Positions 36,158 to 45,796 of a stretch of 64,000 bases of DNA are shown piece by piece; the first letter of the stretch is position 1; each line of letters starts with the position of its first letter. The notes under the pieces were generated by a model. The model was given only the letters and a program-made list of their open reading frames with translations, did no database searches and was not told where the DNA came from. Position numbers and translations under genes: made by a program. This DNA is from Bacteroidota bacterium (lineage in GTDB: Bacteria > Bacteroidota > Bacteroidia > Bacteroidales > JAAAOM01), in NCBI GenBank assembly GCA_009908855.1, contig JAAAOM010000019.1:62001-126000 (forward strand), written 5' to 3'.

Positions 36158-36628
36158 CTATTTCCGCAGTAACTTAAATGCATGATTCCAGCTATTACCC
36201 GGTATGCCCGGAATACACCATAGCATGCACAAGGGTTCAATAGCACGTGCACCTTTAGCAGTACCCATGTCAGCTGCCTCAAAGCCAAATAACTCCACAA
36301 TTTCCGTAACCTCTTTTTTGGCAGCATTGTCGTCTCCGGCAATAAACATGGTTGGCCTTCCATCTGAAAAAGTCGGTTTGTACATAAACGGACTACCGAT
36401 GCATGAAAAAGCCTTCACAAAACGGACGTCTTTAAACTGTTTTTGAAGGCTCTCCATTAGTGAGTTATTGGCATTGGTAAAAAACTTAAGCACACCATCC
36501 TCCGGTGCTTCGGCGGATATGGGATTGGTGGCATCCAACACTGTTTTGCCAGGTTTGAAGGATTTTTCTATTTCGCGGTTGAAGCTTTTGATGACTATGC
36601 CGTGAAACGCATTTGGCAGCATCTTCAT
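36158..36628 (-). pseudogene. N-terminally truncated NADP oxidoreductase (F420-dependent reductase-like)
   Basis: 156 residues matching the middle and C-terminal part of the NADPH:F420-reductase-like family (GKTVLDATNPIS, FVKAFSCIGSPFM, FIAGDDNAAKKEV, AIEPLCMLW). The first 60-70 residues, which should hold the GxGxxG nucleotide-binding turn, are missing. Upstream sequence is already the C-terminus of the agmatine deiminase gene, 13 bp away. The remnant is thus probably a dead gene cut by deletion; a functional short form is unlikely because the cofactor-binding half is lost. A start at MKMLPN is only the first ATG available. Confidence 0.7.
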
Positions 36629-36640
36629 CCTGGCAACGTT

Positions 36641-37684
36641 TTATGCAGGCACCTGCTGACTCAAACAATGCCAACTACCCAATCCTTTAATTATTTCCCT
36701 TGAATCCACCGGAAAGATTTTTTTATCCGGAAAACAATCCTGGATTTGCTTCAGGGCTTTCGCATCCTGTCTGCATTTAAACACAGGCACAATCACACCC
36801 GCATTGCAAACATAAAAATTAGCATAGGAAGCCGGCAAACGATCATTTTTTGTAAATACGGCCTCTGGCAAGGGTAAAGCAAAAATGTCCCGAAAATATC
36901 CCTCTTTTGCCATTTTTTCGAGGTGATCGTAATTGTTACGCAAGGGTTGATAGTTTTTGTCTGATTTATTGTCTTCCAGCACTGTTATCACATTGTTCAC
37001 ATCTATAAAGCGGGCAATGTCATCAATATGTCCGTCGGTATCATCTCCGGCAATGCCTTCTGATAGCCATATAATGGTATTTACATCAAAATAGTTTTTG
37101 AGTTGGTTTTCAATGGTTGCTCTGTCCATTCCGGGATTCCGGTTCCTGTTCAGCAAACAGGCCGTAGTTGTGAGTAACAGACCGGCACCGTTTGTTTCTA
37201 TTGAGCCTCCTTCCAGGACCATGTCCGATTTAAAATACGGACATTCCTCCTGTTCAATAATGTACCATTTCAACAGGTTATCCAGATCATGGTCATATTT
37301 GCTGCCCCAGCCGTTGAACGCAAAACCACAGGCCGCTATTTCACCGGTTTGCTTATGCTTTAAAAAAACAGGCGCATGGTCGCGGCTCCAGCAATCGTTA
37401 CCGGGCTGAATAAAGATTTCCACCCTGGATACATCCACATCTTTTCCATCCAGTTTATCCCGGAGTTCATGTTTCGTCATTTCATCCTGTACAAGGATAC
37501 GTATTTCTTCTCCCCGGCTGATTACCGCCATAAATTCAAGATATTCGTCCCGTGCTTTGCACAGTTCCTTTGGTTCCCACGATTCAGGATTGTGGGGATA
37601 GGTAAGCCAGGTGGCCCGGTGCTTTTTCCATTCGGCCGGAAAATAATATCCCCGTTCTGCCGGATATCCATCCAATGCCTTCAT
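36641..37684 (-). CDS. aguA: agmatine deiminase
   Basis: 347 residues from the ATG at 37684. An upstream in-frame extension of 63 codons lies wholly within the amidase gene and is Gly/aromatic noise, so it is not used. The PPAD/agmatine-deiminase fold shows WPHNP-like TYPHNPESW near the N-terminus, WSRDHAPVF (substrate Asp), GDDTDGHIDDIARF (catalytic His/Asp) and the nucleophile Cys340 in WHCLSQQ. The enzyme turns agmatine into N-carbamoylputrescine plus ammonia. It overlaps the amidase stop by 4 bp (ATGA), so the two are coupled. Confidence 0.92.
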   Translation of the reverse strand: MKALDGYPAERGYYFPAEWKKHRATWLTYPHNPESWEPKELCKARDEYLEFMAVISRGEEIRILVQDEMTKHELRDKLDGKDVDVSRVEIFIQPGNDCWSRDHAPVFLKHKQTGEIAACGFAFNGWGSKYDHDLDNLLKWYIIEQEECPYFKSDMVLEGGSIETNGAGLLLTTTACLLNRNRNPGMDRATIENQLKNYFDVNTIIWLSEGIAGDDTDGHIDDIARFIDVNNVITVLEDNKSDKNYQPLRNNYDHLEKMAKEGYFRDIFALPLPEAVFTKNDRLPASYANFYVCNAGVIVPVFKCRQDAKALKQIQDCFPDKKIFPVDSREIIKGLGSWHCLSQQVPA

Positions 37685-38562
37685 TCCGGATCGATAAAAC
37701 GTTTGGTAATGGGTTTGTAGGTATCTACCCGGCGATCTCTGAAAAAAGGCCAGGTTGTACGGTAATAAACCGTGTCCTCCAAAGTCACCTTCACAACAGC
37801 CGTTTCCTCTTTTTCTGAACTGCACTGGTGCAAGATGTGCCCAAACCCATTGGTCACAAAGGATGAACCCCAAAACCGCTGATTGTTTTCTTCGCCCGTG
37901 CGATTCACCGATATAACCGGAATTCCGTTGGCAATGCTATGCGACTGCTGTATGGTTTGCCAGGCTCGAAATTGTTCTTCATTGAGTGATTCATACGCTT
38001 CATTCATGTCCCAACCAATGGCGGTGGGATAAAACAGGAGTTCGGCACCCTGCAAAGCCGTGATCCGGGCTGCCTCCGGGAACCATTGATCCCAGCAGAT
38101 CAAAACACCAATGTTGGCAAATCGGGTATTGAATACTTTGTAGCCCCCGTCTCCGGGCGTAAAATAAAATTTTTCGGAATAACCGGGATCATCGGGGATA
38201 TGGTGCTTGCGGTACTTACCTAAATAGCTGCCATCAGCATCGTTAACAACGGTTGTATTGTGATAAAGTCCTTCCGTACGTTTTTCAAACAGCGAGGCAA
38301 TGATCACAACACCTAACTCTTTGCTGAGGGCCTGGAATAATTCAGTTGTTTGACCGGGAATTTTTTCGGCCAATTGAAAATATTCCGGTGATTCTTCAAA
38401 ACAGAAATAGATGCTTTGAAACAACTCCTGCAGGCAAATAATTTGAGCTCCCTTACCGGCAGCCGCACGAATACCCTGCACCGCTTTGTCAAGATTGTGT
38501 TGAACATCCTTGTTGCAACGGTGCTGCACCAATCCCACTGATACCTGCTTTTGATCTTTCAT
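37681..38562 (-). CDS. aguB: N-carbamoylputrescine amidase
   Basis: 293-residue nitrilase-fold amidohydrolase with the Glu46 (CLQELFQ), Lys119 (KYRKHHIPD) and Cys156 (LICWDQWFPE) triad. It converts N-carbamoylputrescine to putrescine, CO2 and ammonia. The adjoining deiminase gene completes the agmatine route to putrescine. It starts 15 bp after the DUF2723 gene stop in minus-strand order, so all three may be one transcript. Confidence 0.93.
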   Translation of the reverse strand: MKDQKQVSVGLVQHRCNKDVQHNLDKAVQGIRAAAGKGAQIICLQELFQSIYFCFEESPEYFQLAEKIPGQTTELFQALSKELGVVIIASLFEKRTEGLYHNTTVVNDADGSYLGKYRKHHIPDDPGYSEKFYFTPGDGGYKVFNTRFANIGVLICWDQWFPEAARITALQGAELLFYPTAIGWDMNEAYESLNEEQFRAWQTIQQSHSIANGIPVISVNRTGEENNQRFWGSSFVTNGFGHILHQCSSEKEETAVVKVTLEDTVYYRTTWPFFRDRRVDTYKPITKRFIDPE

Positions 38563-38577
38563 ACACGCAAATGATAT

Positions 38578-41500
38578 TTATTGCATGGCAGATCCGCCTT
38601 TTCTCAAACGATATGAATTGATGTGTTTATCAAATCGTTCTTTTAATGATTCATGCATTTCCGTTTGATTAAACTGATTGGTGATTCGTACCATCCTGTT
38701 TAACATTTCCATGTTGTAACGGATATCCTGATCAACAAACTGCATATCCATGGGTGAGAATTGCATGTAATAAATGAGATTTTGGTCACAGATATTGCCA
38801 TACTCATCCGCCAGGGCATTTCCCTTTTCAAAGGCACCTGCTTCGTAATACGTTTCAATCATAGGCACAATAAACAGATCGTATGGAAATTTTTCATGAG
38901 GACCCAATTCCAGACAGTAATCCAAAACCTGAACGGCAGAATCGATTTTATTTTCTTGTACCAGGTTTTGAGCCAACCGTGTATACATGCTACGGAACCG
39001 GATTACATTGAGTGTTCGTCGATTGAAATGGTCAAGATATACATCCGGTTCATTCATTCTGCCCCATTCATATACTTCCATTAAGTTTTTATAAAGCACA
39101 TCGGTTTTCACCCGACCTTTGTTCATTTGATCGACCGGGGTTGTTTTGATCGGAACCAGTCGATAGGCAAAGCCATCGAATTGCAGGTAATCTTCCAACC
39201 CTAAAGTAGCACCGTGTCCGATAGAAACAAAATATATCGGACGTTTCCAGTCGTTTTGTGCCAATAAATCAAAAACCATTAAATCCGATTTACTTAAGTG
39301 ATTTCGATTTAAATTCCATCGTATCTCATCCACAATCAGGGCTGAATCCTCAGGAGCAACAACGCCATATTTCAGCACATTGTCTTTTTCAACATCAAGG
39401 ATTAATTTTTTGGACGGTATGAAATCATAGCGCTCGCCGGAGAAACCGGATAATTTGGTTCGTGGATTATCGCTTGCAACAAACTCCATGGCCTGGTCGA
39501 CATTGATAAACCGATCCATTTCGTTTCTTAAAAACACGCGATCGCGGGTCCCCTGCCTGTATTGATCTTTTGAAAGGGAAAATGGTACCCGATCGGAACC
39601 ATAAGCCTTTCGACTCATTTGATCAATGTACCAATCGGTATTCAACAGCATCAGGTTTACCACGCGTACATCGGTTCTTACCCCCTCAACATCCTGGATA
39701 TACCAAAGCGGGAATGTATCGTTGTCGCCATTTGTAAATAAAATGGCATTTTCAGGGCAGGTCATCAGATAATTGTGTGCATACGCACGTGCCGTATATC
39801 GTCCGGAACGATCATGGTCATCCCAGTTTTCAGTTGCTAAAATAGTGGGCACCGACAAACTGACCAGCATTGCAATGACCGCCGAAACTTTTTTGGACAT
39901 ACGTTTGGACAGTGCTTCATAGATGGAAAGCACGCCCAGTCCAATCCATACAGAAAAAGCATAGAATGAACCCGCGTAGGCATAATCACGTTCACGTGGC
40001 TGGATGGGTGTCTGATTCAAGTAAACAACAATGGCCAGGCCGGTTAGGATGAACAAGGTCATAACAATCCAGAAACCTTCTTTTCGTCTTTGAAGCTGAT
40101 AAATTAATCCGATAAGGCCCAGAATGAGCGGCAGAAAATAGTAGGTATTTCGGGCAGGATGGTTTTTAACCGAATCGGGTTGTTTGGTTTGCGGCCCTTC
40201 AATCATTCGGTCTATAAAAGGAATTCCACTGATCCAATTACCATCATTCATACTTCCTGAATGATTTTGATTATCATTTTGTCGCCCTGCAAAATTCCAC
40301 ATAAAATAGCGCCAATACATAAAGCCTACCTGGTAACTGAGGAAGAATTTAATGTTTTCGCCAAAAGTGGGTTTTTTCAGCGTTTTTGTTTCACCCGCTC
40401 CTTGCCTTACAACAATGGGTTCGCCTTCAATATCTGCCCATTGTTTGTATACCCGAATATGATTCTGATCGGATGAGTACATACGTGGAAAAAAAGTATT
40501 GAAACGCTCATCATAAACTACTTTTCGTTTGTAATCGGTAATTTCGTAGCGATCACCAATTTGGTTATACACCGGATCACCATCTTCCACTTCAACGGCC
40601 GGAGCATTGTAATAATGGCCATAGAAAAGCGGTCGATCACCGTACTGTTCACGGTTTAAATAGGATAGTAGTGAAAATACCGTTTCCGGGTTGTTTTCAT
40701 CCATGGGCGGGTTGGCATTGGAACGTATCACAATCATCGCGAAGCTGGAATAACCAATGATGATTACCGTAAAACTTACCAATACCGCATTTAATACTTC
40801 CTTGTGTTGCTTACCAAAATAATAAACCAATCCAAAAACAGCCGCCATAATTATTACGGCTAAAAATGCGCTTTCTCCCATAAGCGGGATTCCCATAAAC
40901 AGAACCGCGAGGGTTATTACAATGGCCAACCGAATGGGTGAATTATCGGTTTTATGTGTCAGGTAAATACCATAAATAAGGGAACCTATTAACAAGGCAC
41001 TGAATACCAATACACCGCTTTTGAAACCCATACCCATTGAATTCACAAATAATAGCTCAAAATGGGAAGCCATTTTAACAATTCCCGGTATGATGCCATA
41101 CATAATGGCTGCGAGCAAAAAGATTGAAATGGCGATGGATGCTATGATTCCTTTTGTGGAAGTTTCATACTTTTTGAAATAATACACCAGCACAATAGCC
41201 GGGATAGCCAGTAAATTAAGTAAGTGTACCCCAATTGATAATCCCACCAGGTAGGCAATTAAAATTATCCAACGCAGGGAGTGCGGATTATCAGCCCTTT
41301 TTTCCCATTTTAAAATGGCCCAAAAAACAGCTGCCGTAAATAGCGACGAACTTGCATAAACCTCCCCTTCAACGGCTGAAAACCAGAATGTATCTGAAAA
41401 AGTATATGCCCATGCACCAATCAGTCCGGCACCTATTATGGCAATTAATGAACCACCGCTAGGTTCCTGATCATTTGAGACAATGCGTTTGGCAAAATAG

Positions 41501-41793
41501 GTAATCGTCCAAAACAAAAACAAGATGGTAAAAGCACTTGCCAGGCCCGACATGGCATTCACCATTTTGGCAACATTGGCCGGATCGCTCGTAAATAGCG
41601 AAAAAAACCGGGCCATGATCATAAAAAAAGGTGCGCCGGGCGGATGGCCTACCTGTAATTTATATGCTGAAGCTATAAACTCCCCGCAATCCCATAAACT
41701 GGTTGTGGGTTCAATGGTCATTAAATACACAAAGGCTGCAACTGCAAAGGCAACCCATCCGAATAAATTGTTGTAAAAGGTATATTTTTTCAT
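38578..41793 (-). CDS. DUF2723 multi-pass membrane protein (GT-C-like)
   Basis: 1071 residues. The N-terminal part has the family hallmark TSLWDCGEFIASAYKLQVGHPPGAP (cited as a landmark, about residues 30-54), whose acidic loop resembles GT-C glycosyltransferases. About twelve membrane helices lie in residues 10-370 and 545-655. The soluble C-terminal domain (about 660-1070) contains FTNGDNDTFPLWYIQ and a helical, TPR-like tail. The family is widespread in Bacteroidota and is thought to add sugars to exported proteins or lipids. The donor and acceptor are unknown here. Confidence 0.85.
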   Translation of the reverse strand: MKKYTFYNNLFGWVAFAVAAFVYLMTIEPTTSLWDCGEFIASAYKLQVGHPPGAPFFMIMARFFSLFTSDPANVAKMVNAMSGLASAFTILFLFWTITYFAKRIVSNDQEPSGGSLIAIIGAGLIGAWAYTFSDTFWFSAVEGEVYASSSLFTAAVFWAILKWEKRADNPHSLRWIILIAYLVGLSIGVHLLNLLAIPAIVLVYYFKKYETSTKGIIASIAISIFLLAAIMYGIIPGIVKMASHFELLFVNSMGMGFKSGVLVFSALLIGSLIYGIYLTHKTDNSPIRLAIVITLAVLFMGIPLMGESAFLAVIIMAAVFGLVYYFGKQHKEVLNAVLVSFTVIIIGYSSFAMIVIRSNANPPMDENNPETVFSLLSYLNREQYGDRPLFYGHYYNAPAVEVEDGDPVYNQIGDRYEITDYKRKVVYDERFNTFFPRMYSSDQNHIRVYKQWADIEGEPIVVRQGAGETKTLKKPTFGENIKFFLSYQVGFMYWRYFMWNFAGRQNDNQNHSGSMNDGNWISGIPFIDRMIEGPQTKQPDSVKNHPARNTYYFLPLILGLIGLIYQLQRRKEGFWIVMTLFILTGLAIVVYLNQTPIQPRERDYAYAGSFYAFSVWIGLGVLSIYEALSKRMSKKVSAVIAMLVSLSVPTILATENWDDHDRSGRYTARAYAHNYLMTCPENAILFTNGDNDTFPLWYIQDVEGVRTDVRVVNLMLLNTDWYIDQMSRKAYGSDRVPFSLSKDQYRQGTRDRVFLRNEMDRFINVDQAMEFVASDNPRTKLSGFSGERYDFIPSKKLILDVEKDNVLKYGVVAPEDSALIVDEIRWNLNRNHLSKSDLMVFDLLAQNDWKRPIYFVSIGHGATLGLEDYLQFDGFAYRLVPIKTTPVDQMNKGRVKTDVLYKNLMEVYEWGRMNEPDVYLDHFNRRTLNVIRFRSMYTRLAQNLVQENKIDSAVQVLDYCLELGPHEKFPYDLFIVPMIETYYEAGAFEKGNALADEYGNICDQNLIYYMQFSPMDMQFVDQDIRYNMEMLNRMVRITNQFNQTEMHESLKERFDKHINSYRLRKGGSAMQ

Positions 41794-41961
41794 GGAATTA
41801 GATTGTTCAGTTTATAAATAACGGAACGAAAATAATGTTTTCTTTAAATCAAATAAACCTTCCTGGCAGTTAAAAGATTAATGATTGTTAAATTAGCCGT
41901 AAAATTGACTTTTGAATATCGTTAAAAAAAGTTTTATATTACCAATCATAAACCAGGGTTC

Positions 41962-42303
41962 ATGAGTAATAAAAACAAGAATAAGCAGGGTATTGTCTAT
42001 TCAACCGATCCGGATTATGAATATCAGCATGACCATGAGGAATCAGAAACGCTTCCGCCCCGACAACAAGCATTAACCATACAACTTGATAAAAAGCAGC
42101 GTAAGGGCAAGGCGGTTACCTTAATTACCGGTTTTGCCGGTAAGCATGAAGACTTAAAAGAACTGGGTAAATGGATTAAAACTAAGTGTGGTGTTGGCGG
42201 ATCGGCCAAGAATAATCAGTTGATTATACAGGGAGACTTTCGTCAAAAAGTTCAGGAGCTTTTAAGCGAACAGGGCTATAAAACCAAAATAAGTGGTGGC
42301 TAA
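41962..42303 (+). CDS. SUI1/eIF1-family translation factor (YciH-like)
   Basis: 113 residues. The C-terminal 75 residues form the SUI1 domain: KGKAVTLITGFAGKHEDLKELGKWIKTKCGVGGS region (about 66-98 at its centre), then NNQLIIQGDFRQKVQELLSEQGY. The N-terminal 38 residues are charged and probably flexible. Bacterial homologues affect start-codon choice, but their role is poorly known. It is divergent from the DUF2723 gene across 168 bp and 21 bp ahead of the kinase-like gene. Confidence 0.9.
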   Translation: MSNKNKNKQGIVYSTDPDYEYQHDHEESETLPPRQQALTIQLDKKQRKGKAVTLITGFAGKHEDLKELGKWIKTKCGVGGSAKNNQLIIQGDFRQKVQELLSEQGYKTKISGG

Positions 42304-42324
42304 ATACCATTTTTATTCAGGATA

Positions 42325-43233
42325 ATGAAAAAAGAAATTACCAAAGAAATTTCACCGGATAAGGTTCAGGTGCATCAGTTAGTGCATCACAGCATTTTGA
42401 ATATATTTCATGTCATTAAAACTGCCATTGACTCCACGTGCATAGCCATCAACGATAAAAATGCTTTTAACCAAAGCCTGTTAATAGCCGATGAATTGTT
42501 TGATACCGTTAATAACCCGTATAAAGCACGCAAAAAAATATCAAATATTACGATATTTAAATCAGTTGTACTAAAAGAAGCCGAGGAACTGTTAATTAAA
42601 CACTATAAGAATAATGAGGCCCGAGAATTGCTGGAATTATTTATGGACAATGCCACAGTAATTTTCAGTTTGCTTAAAAAACGCCTTACCGATTTACGAA
42701 TTTGGGGAGAAAATGTAACAACCTGGGAGTATTTTATTGTAGATGAAATAATTGATGATTTAAAAGAATTTTTGGAAGCCACTTCAAAAAACAGTCAGGG
42801 TCGTTTTTCATTTGTCTATCTGCCGGAAGAATTGACTGCCGATAATCAGTATTATGTGAATATTGATATTCAGCCTTTGGATAATTATCATGTACTGGTA
42901 CCCACTATGTTGCCCTTATGCATTCAGGATATGATTGCCAATTCACGTAAATACACATCATCAGGCGGAACAATACACGTATTATTGGAAGAAACGGACC
43001 AAATTATAAAAGTATGTGTGGCAGATGATGGTATCGGTATTCGGGAAAATGAAATTGAAAGGGTTATTGAATTTGGCTATCGTGGCAGTAACATCCCTGA
43101 AGAAAATTCATCAGCCGGCGGATTTGGACTTACCAAAGCCTATTATTTAACAAAGCAGAATAATGGCCGTTTTTGGATTGATACGAAACTAAACGAAGGT
43201 ACAAACATTATCATTGAAATACCCAAACCCTAA
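42325..43233 (+). CDS. soluble histidine-kinase-like ATPase
   Basis: 302 residues without membrane helices. The C-terminal HATPase domain (about 190-300) has an N-box (QDMIANSRKY), G1 (ADDGIGI) and G2 (AGGFGLTKAY). The N-terminal 180 residues are helical with VHHSILNIFHVIKT as the only candidate His box, and no PAS, GAF or receiver is visible. It may be a cytosolic kinase that receives signals from a partner, or an anti-sigma-type kinase. No response regulator adjoins it. Confidence 0.78.
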   Translation: MKKEITKEISPDKVQVHQLVHHSILNIFHVIKTAIDSTCIAINDKNAFNQSLLIADELFDTVNNPYKARKKISNITIFKSVVLKEAEELLIKHYKNNEARELLELFMDNATVIFSLLKKRLTDLRIWGENVTTWEYFIVDEIIDDLKEFLEATSKNSQGRFSFVYLPEELTADNQYYVNIDIQPLDNYHVLVPTMLPLCIQDMIANSRKYTSSGGTIHVLLEETDQIIKVCVADDGIGIRENEIERVIEFGYRGSNIPEENSSAGGFGLTKAYYLTKQNNGRFWIDTKLNEGTNIIIEIPKP

Positions 43234-43274
43234 TTATTTCGTTAGTTTTGTATAAAAATTAATCGTTTAAGCCG

Positions 43275-43994
43275 GTGACCGATAAGCAACGCAACAGATT
43301 AAACGGCATACTCGGCACAGTTGCCTTTCACTTATTATTGATCCTTTTTTTTCTGGCCATTCGCTTAAAAGGATATGAAGTGCCCGAAAAAGATTCTATT
43401 CTTATCGATTTTCAGGAAGTTGAAAACCAGGTTGAGCAGTTGCAAAAACAACAGGAAGAAGTATTACGGCAAATCGAAACACCTGACCTGAGCAATCAGG
43501 CCAAATCAAATATTGCCGTGAATGTAACCAAAGATGTTCAGCAAGAATTGAGTACCGAACAATATGTAGAGGACCTTATGAAGGAACTGGATATTGAATC
43601 ACTTGAAACGCCGGAACCAACGGAAATTGAAGAATCTGATGCGGCATCGTTATCTGCCGAAGAACAGCATCCACCGGCCACCTCCGACGAAAAAGGGGAA
43701 TATTCCGGTGAAACCAAAATAAAGTATGCCCTGAAAGACCGGCAGAAAGTATACATTCCTGTTCCTTCTTTTAAATGTTTGAACAGTGGTATTATCGTAA
43801 TTGATATTACCGTAAATCCGGAAGGAGAGGTGATTCAGACTTCGTTATCACCCGAATCATCTACATCAGATGAATGTCTTGTAAGTGAGGCATTACAGGC
43901 AGCCCGTGGATCGTATTTCAACCGGTCTGAAAAAGCCCCGAATCGTCAAAAAGGATATATCTCTTTTGAATTCAGGGCTCAACAACAGTATTAA
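43275..43994 (+). CDS. TonB-like energy-transducing protein
   Basis: 239 residues, probably starting with GTG at 43275. One N-terminal helix (about 12-29) is followed by a coiled coil (VENQVEQLQKQQEEVLRQI, about 46-64) and an acidic, Pro-containing linker (to about 160). The C-terminal 80 residues look like a TonB C-terminal domain (GIIVIDITVNPEGEVIQ; EALQAARGSYFN). No ExbB or ExbD is adjacent. Its stop abuts the stop of the convergent protease gene with no spacer. Confidence 0.75.
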   Translation: MTDKQRNRLNGILGTVAFHLLLILFFLAIRLKGYEVPEKDSILIDFQEVENQVEQLQKQQEEVLRQIETPDLSNQAKSNIAVNVTKDVQQELSTEQYVEDLMKELDIESLETPEPTEIEESDAASLSAEEQHPPATSDEKGEYSGETKIKYALKDRQKVYIPVPSFKCLNSGIIVIDITVNPEGEVIQTSLSPESSTSDECLVSEALQAARGSYFNRSEKAPNRQKGYISFEFRAQQQY

Positions 43995-45686
43995 TTATTT
44001 ACCTTTTCCTTTTTTTAAAGCCACTACTTCGGTACCCGGTTGCAGATAGCTTCGGTATCTCGATTTATTATTCAGAATATTCACCGCTTCATCCAGTTCC
44101 ACATCTACTTTAAAGGCAGAAATAATTCTACCTTTCTGATAATAAAAACGACTGATAATTTCTTCTCTCAGTATTTCTTTTATTTCTTCTTCAAAGGTAT
44201 ACATATCCTTTTTCGGGTCATTATTGAGTTTACCTTTAAGCGCCTCAAATTCATCCACTGATTTTTGGTAGTATCTTTCCTTTTTGGCCTTGGTTACCAA
44301 TTCCTCAAAAGTTTGGAAACTGTTGGTATTGTATTCAAATTCATGACCCAGTGCATAATCAACAAACCGATCATATTCATCGCCGGATAATTCAAATTCC
44401 AGCGGCCCTTTAATGGAATCTGTTTTATGGGCATAAATAGTTGCATAATCGAATATCAATTGTTTACCGTATAAGGCAACGGTAATCTGACTGGGTTTAT
44501 TCTCTTCCAGCGGGATATCGGGTGTTATTCCTCCGCCATCGTATACAATACGCCCATTGGCTGTTTCAAATTCTGATATCAATGAATCGGGTATGTACCC
44601 CACGCTACCATCCTCATTCCGATGGCTATAATCAATGGCTTGTATACACCTTCCGCTGGGTATGTAATATTTAGCCGTTGTTACTTTAAGTTTACTGTCA
44701 TAACTTAAGGGGCGTGTTGTCTGCACCAGTCCTTTACCAAAAGTGCGTTGACCGATTACCAGCCCACGGTCATAATCCTGTATAGCGCCTGCAACAATCT
44801 CCGATGCCGAAGCCGATGCACTGTTAACCAATACCACCAGCGGAGTGACAGTATCAATTGGTTGATCGCTGGTTGAATATTTTTTATAGTATTCTTTTAT
44901 TCTGCCTTTGGTGGTAACAATTTCTCTGTTTTTTGGCAGAAAAACATTACTAACTTCTACCGCTTCGTATAACAATCCGCCGGGATTGCTTCTTAAATCA
45001 AGAATATAGGATTCAGCGCCTTCGTTTTTTAACTGCACCACCGATTTTCTCACTTCATTACCGGCATCTTTGGTAAAATTACTTAAGCGGATATACCCGA
45101 TGTTATCTTTTACAATTCCGGCATAAGGAACATTGTCGATGGTAATTTTTTCGCGTGTAATTTTTTTCACCAGGGTATCTTTATGTCCGTATCGTAAAAT
45201 TTTAATGGTAAAATCGGTATTTGGAGAACCCTTTAGCAAGTCGCTCACCTGGCTTACATCTTTGCCTTTAACCGATTCACCATCAATGGAAACAATGGTA
45301 TCACCCGCTTGTAAACCCGCTTTAAAGGCAGGAAATCCGGTATATGGCTCGGAAATTATTGTATAATCCCCGGCTTTACGTATCAGGGCGCCAATACCGC
45401 CATATTGCCCTGTGGTCATGAATTCAAAATCATCCATGTCTTCTTCGGCAATGTAATTGGTGTACGGATCAAGCTTTTCAAGCATCCCTTCAATTCCGGC
45501 ATTGATTAATTCTTCGGGGTCGGTATCGTCAACATAGTACATATTTACCTCTTTAAAAAGATTGTAAAAGATGTCCATGTTCTTTACCAGCTTAAATTCC
45601 TTTTCATTAAATGAAAGGAAAACAACCGGTATTGTAATAATGGTTATTGATATAATTACATTTCTAATGATTTTCTTTCTGTTCAT
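43995..45686 (-). CDS. S41-family C-terminal processing protease (CtpA-like)
   Basis: 563 residues. An N-terminal membrane anchor or signal (about 9-27) leads to a PDZ domain (about 90-170; GLQAGDTIVSIDGESV) and the S41 peptidase core. The Ser/Lys dyad is Ser293 (in SASASEIVAGA) and Lys318 (RTFGKGLVQ). The C-terminal 150 residues are charged helices typical of Bacteroidota members. It cleaves C-terminal tails of periplasmic proteins. In related genomes it stands near hemD and rnpA; here hemD is 4 kb away. Confidence 0.94.
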   Translation of the reverse strand: MNRKKIIRNVIISITIITIPVVFLSFNEKEFKLVKNMDIFYNLFKEVNMYYVDDTDPEELINAGIEGMLEKLDPYTNYIAEEDMDDFEFMTTGQYGGIGALIRKAGDYTIISEPYTGFPAFKAGLQAGDTIVSIDGESVKGKDVSQVSDLLKGSPNTDFTIKILRYGHKDTLVKKITREKITIDNVPYAGIVKDNIGYIRLSNFTKDAGNEVRKSVVQLKNEGAESYILDLRSNPGGLLYEAVEVSNVFLPKNREIVTTKGRIKEYYKKYSTSDQPIDTVTPLVVLVNSASASASEIVAGAIQDYDRGLVIGQRTFGKGLVQTTRPLSYDSKLKVTTAKYYIPSGRCIQAIDYSHRNEDGSVGYIPDSLISEFETANGRIVYDGGGITPDIPLEENKPSQITVALYGKQLIFDYATIYAHKTDSIKGPLEFELSGDEYDRFVDYALGHEFEYNTNSFQTFEELVTKAKKERYYQKSVDEFEALKGKLNNDPKKDMYTFEEEIKEILREEIISRFYYQKGRIISAFKVDVELDEAVNILNNKSRYRSYLQPGTEVVALKKGKGK

Positions 45687-45796
45687 TTTTATAACAAATT
45701 TCTAATTGATCGAATCCTGAATAAATTTACTAACGCAGACAGAACGTAAAATTAACCATATCTAACCTAAATCAACGTGATATTATAAATTTTTAA

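Noticed and set aside
37685-37873. A 63-codon N-terminal extension of agmatine deiminase
   Set aside because: It lies entirely within the amidase gene in another frame, and similarity to the family starts at the ATG at 37684.
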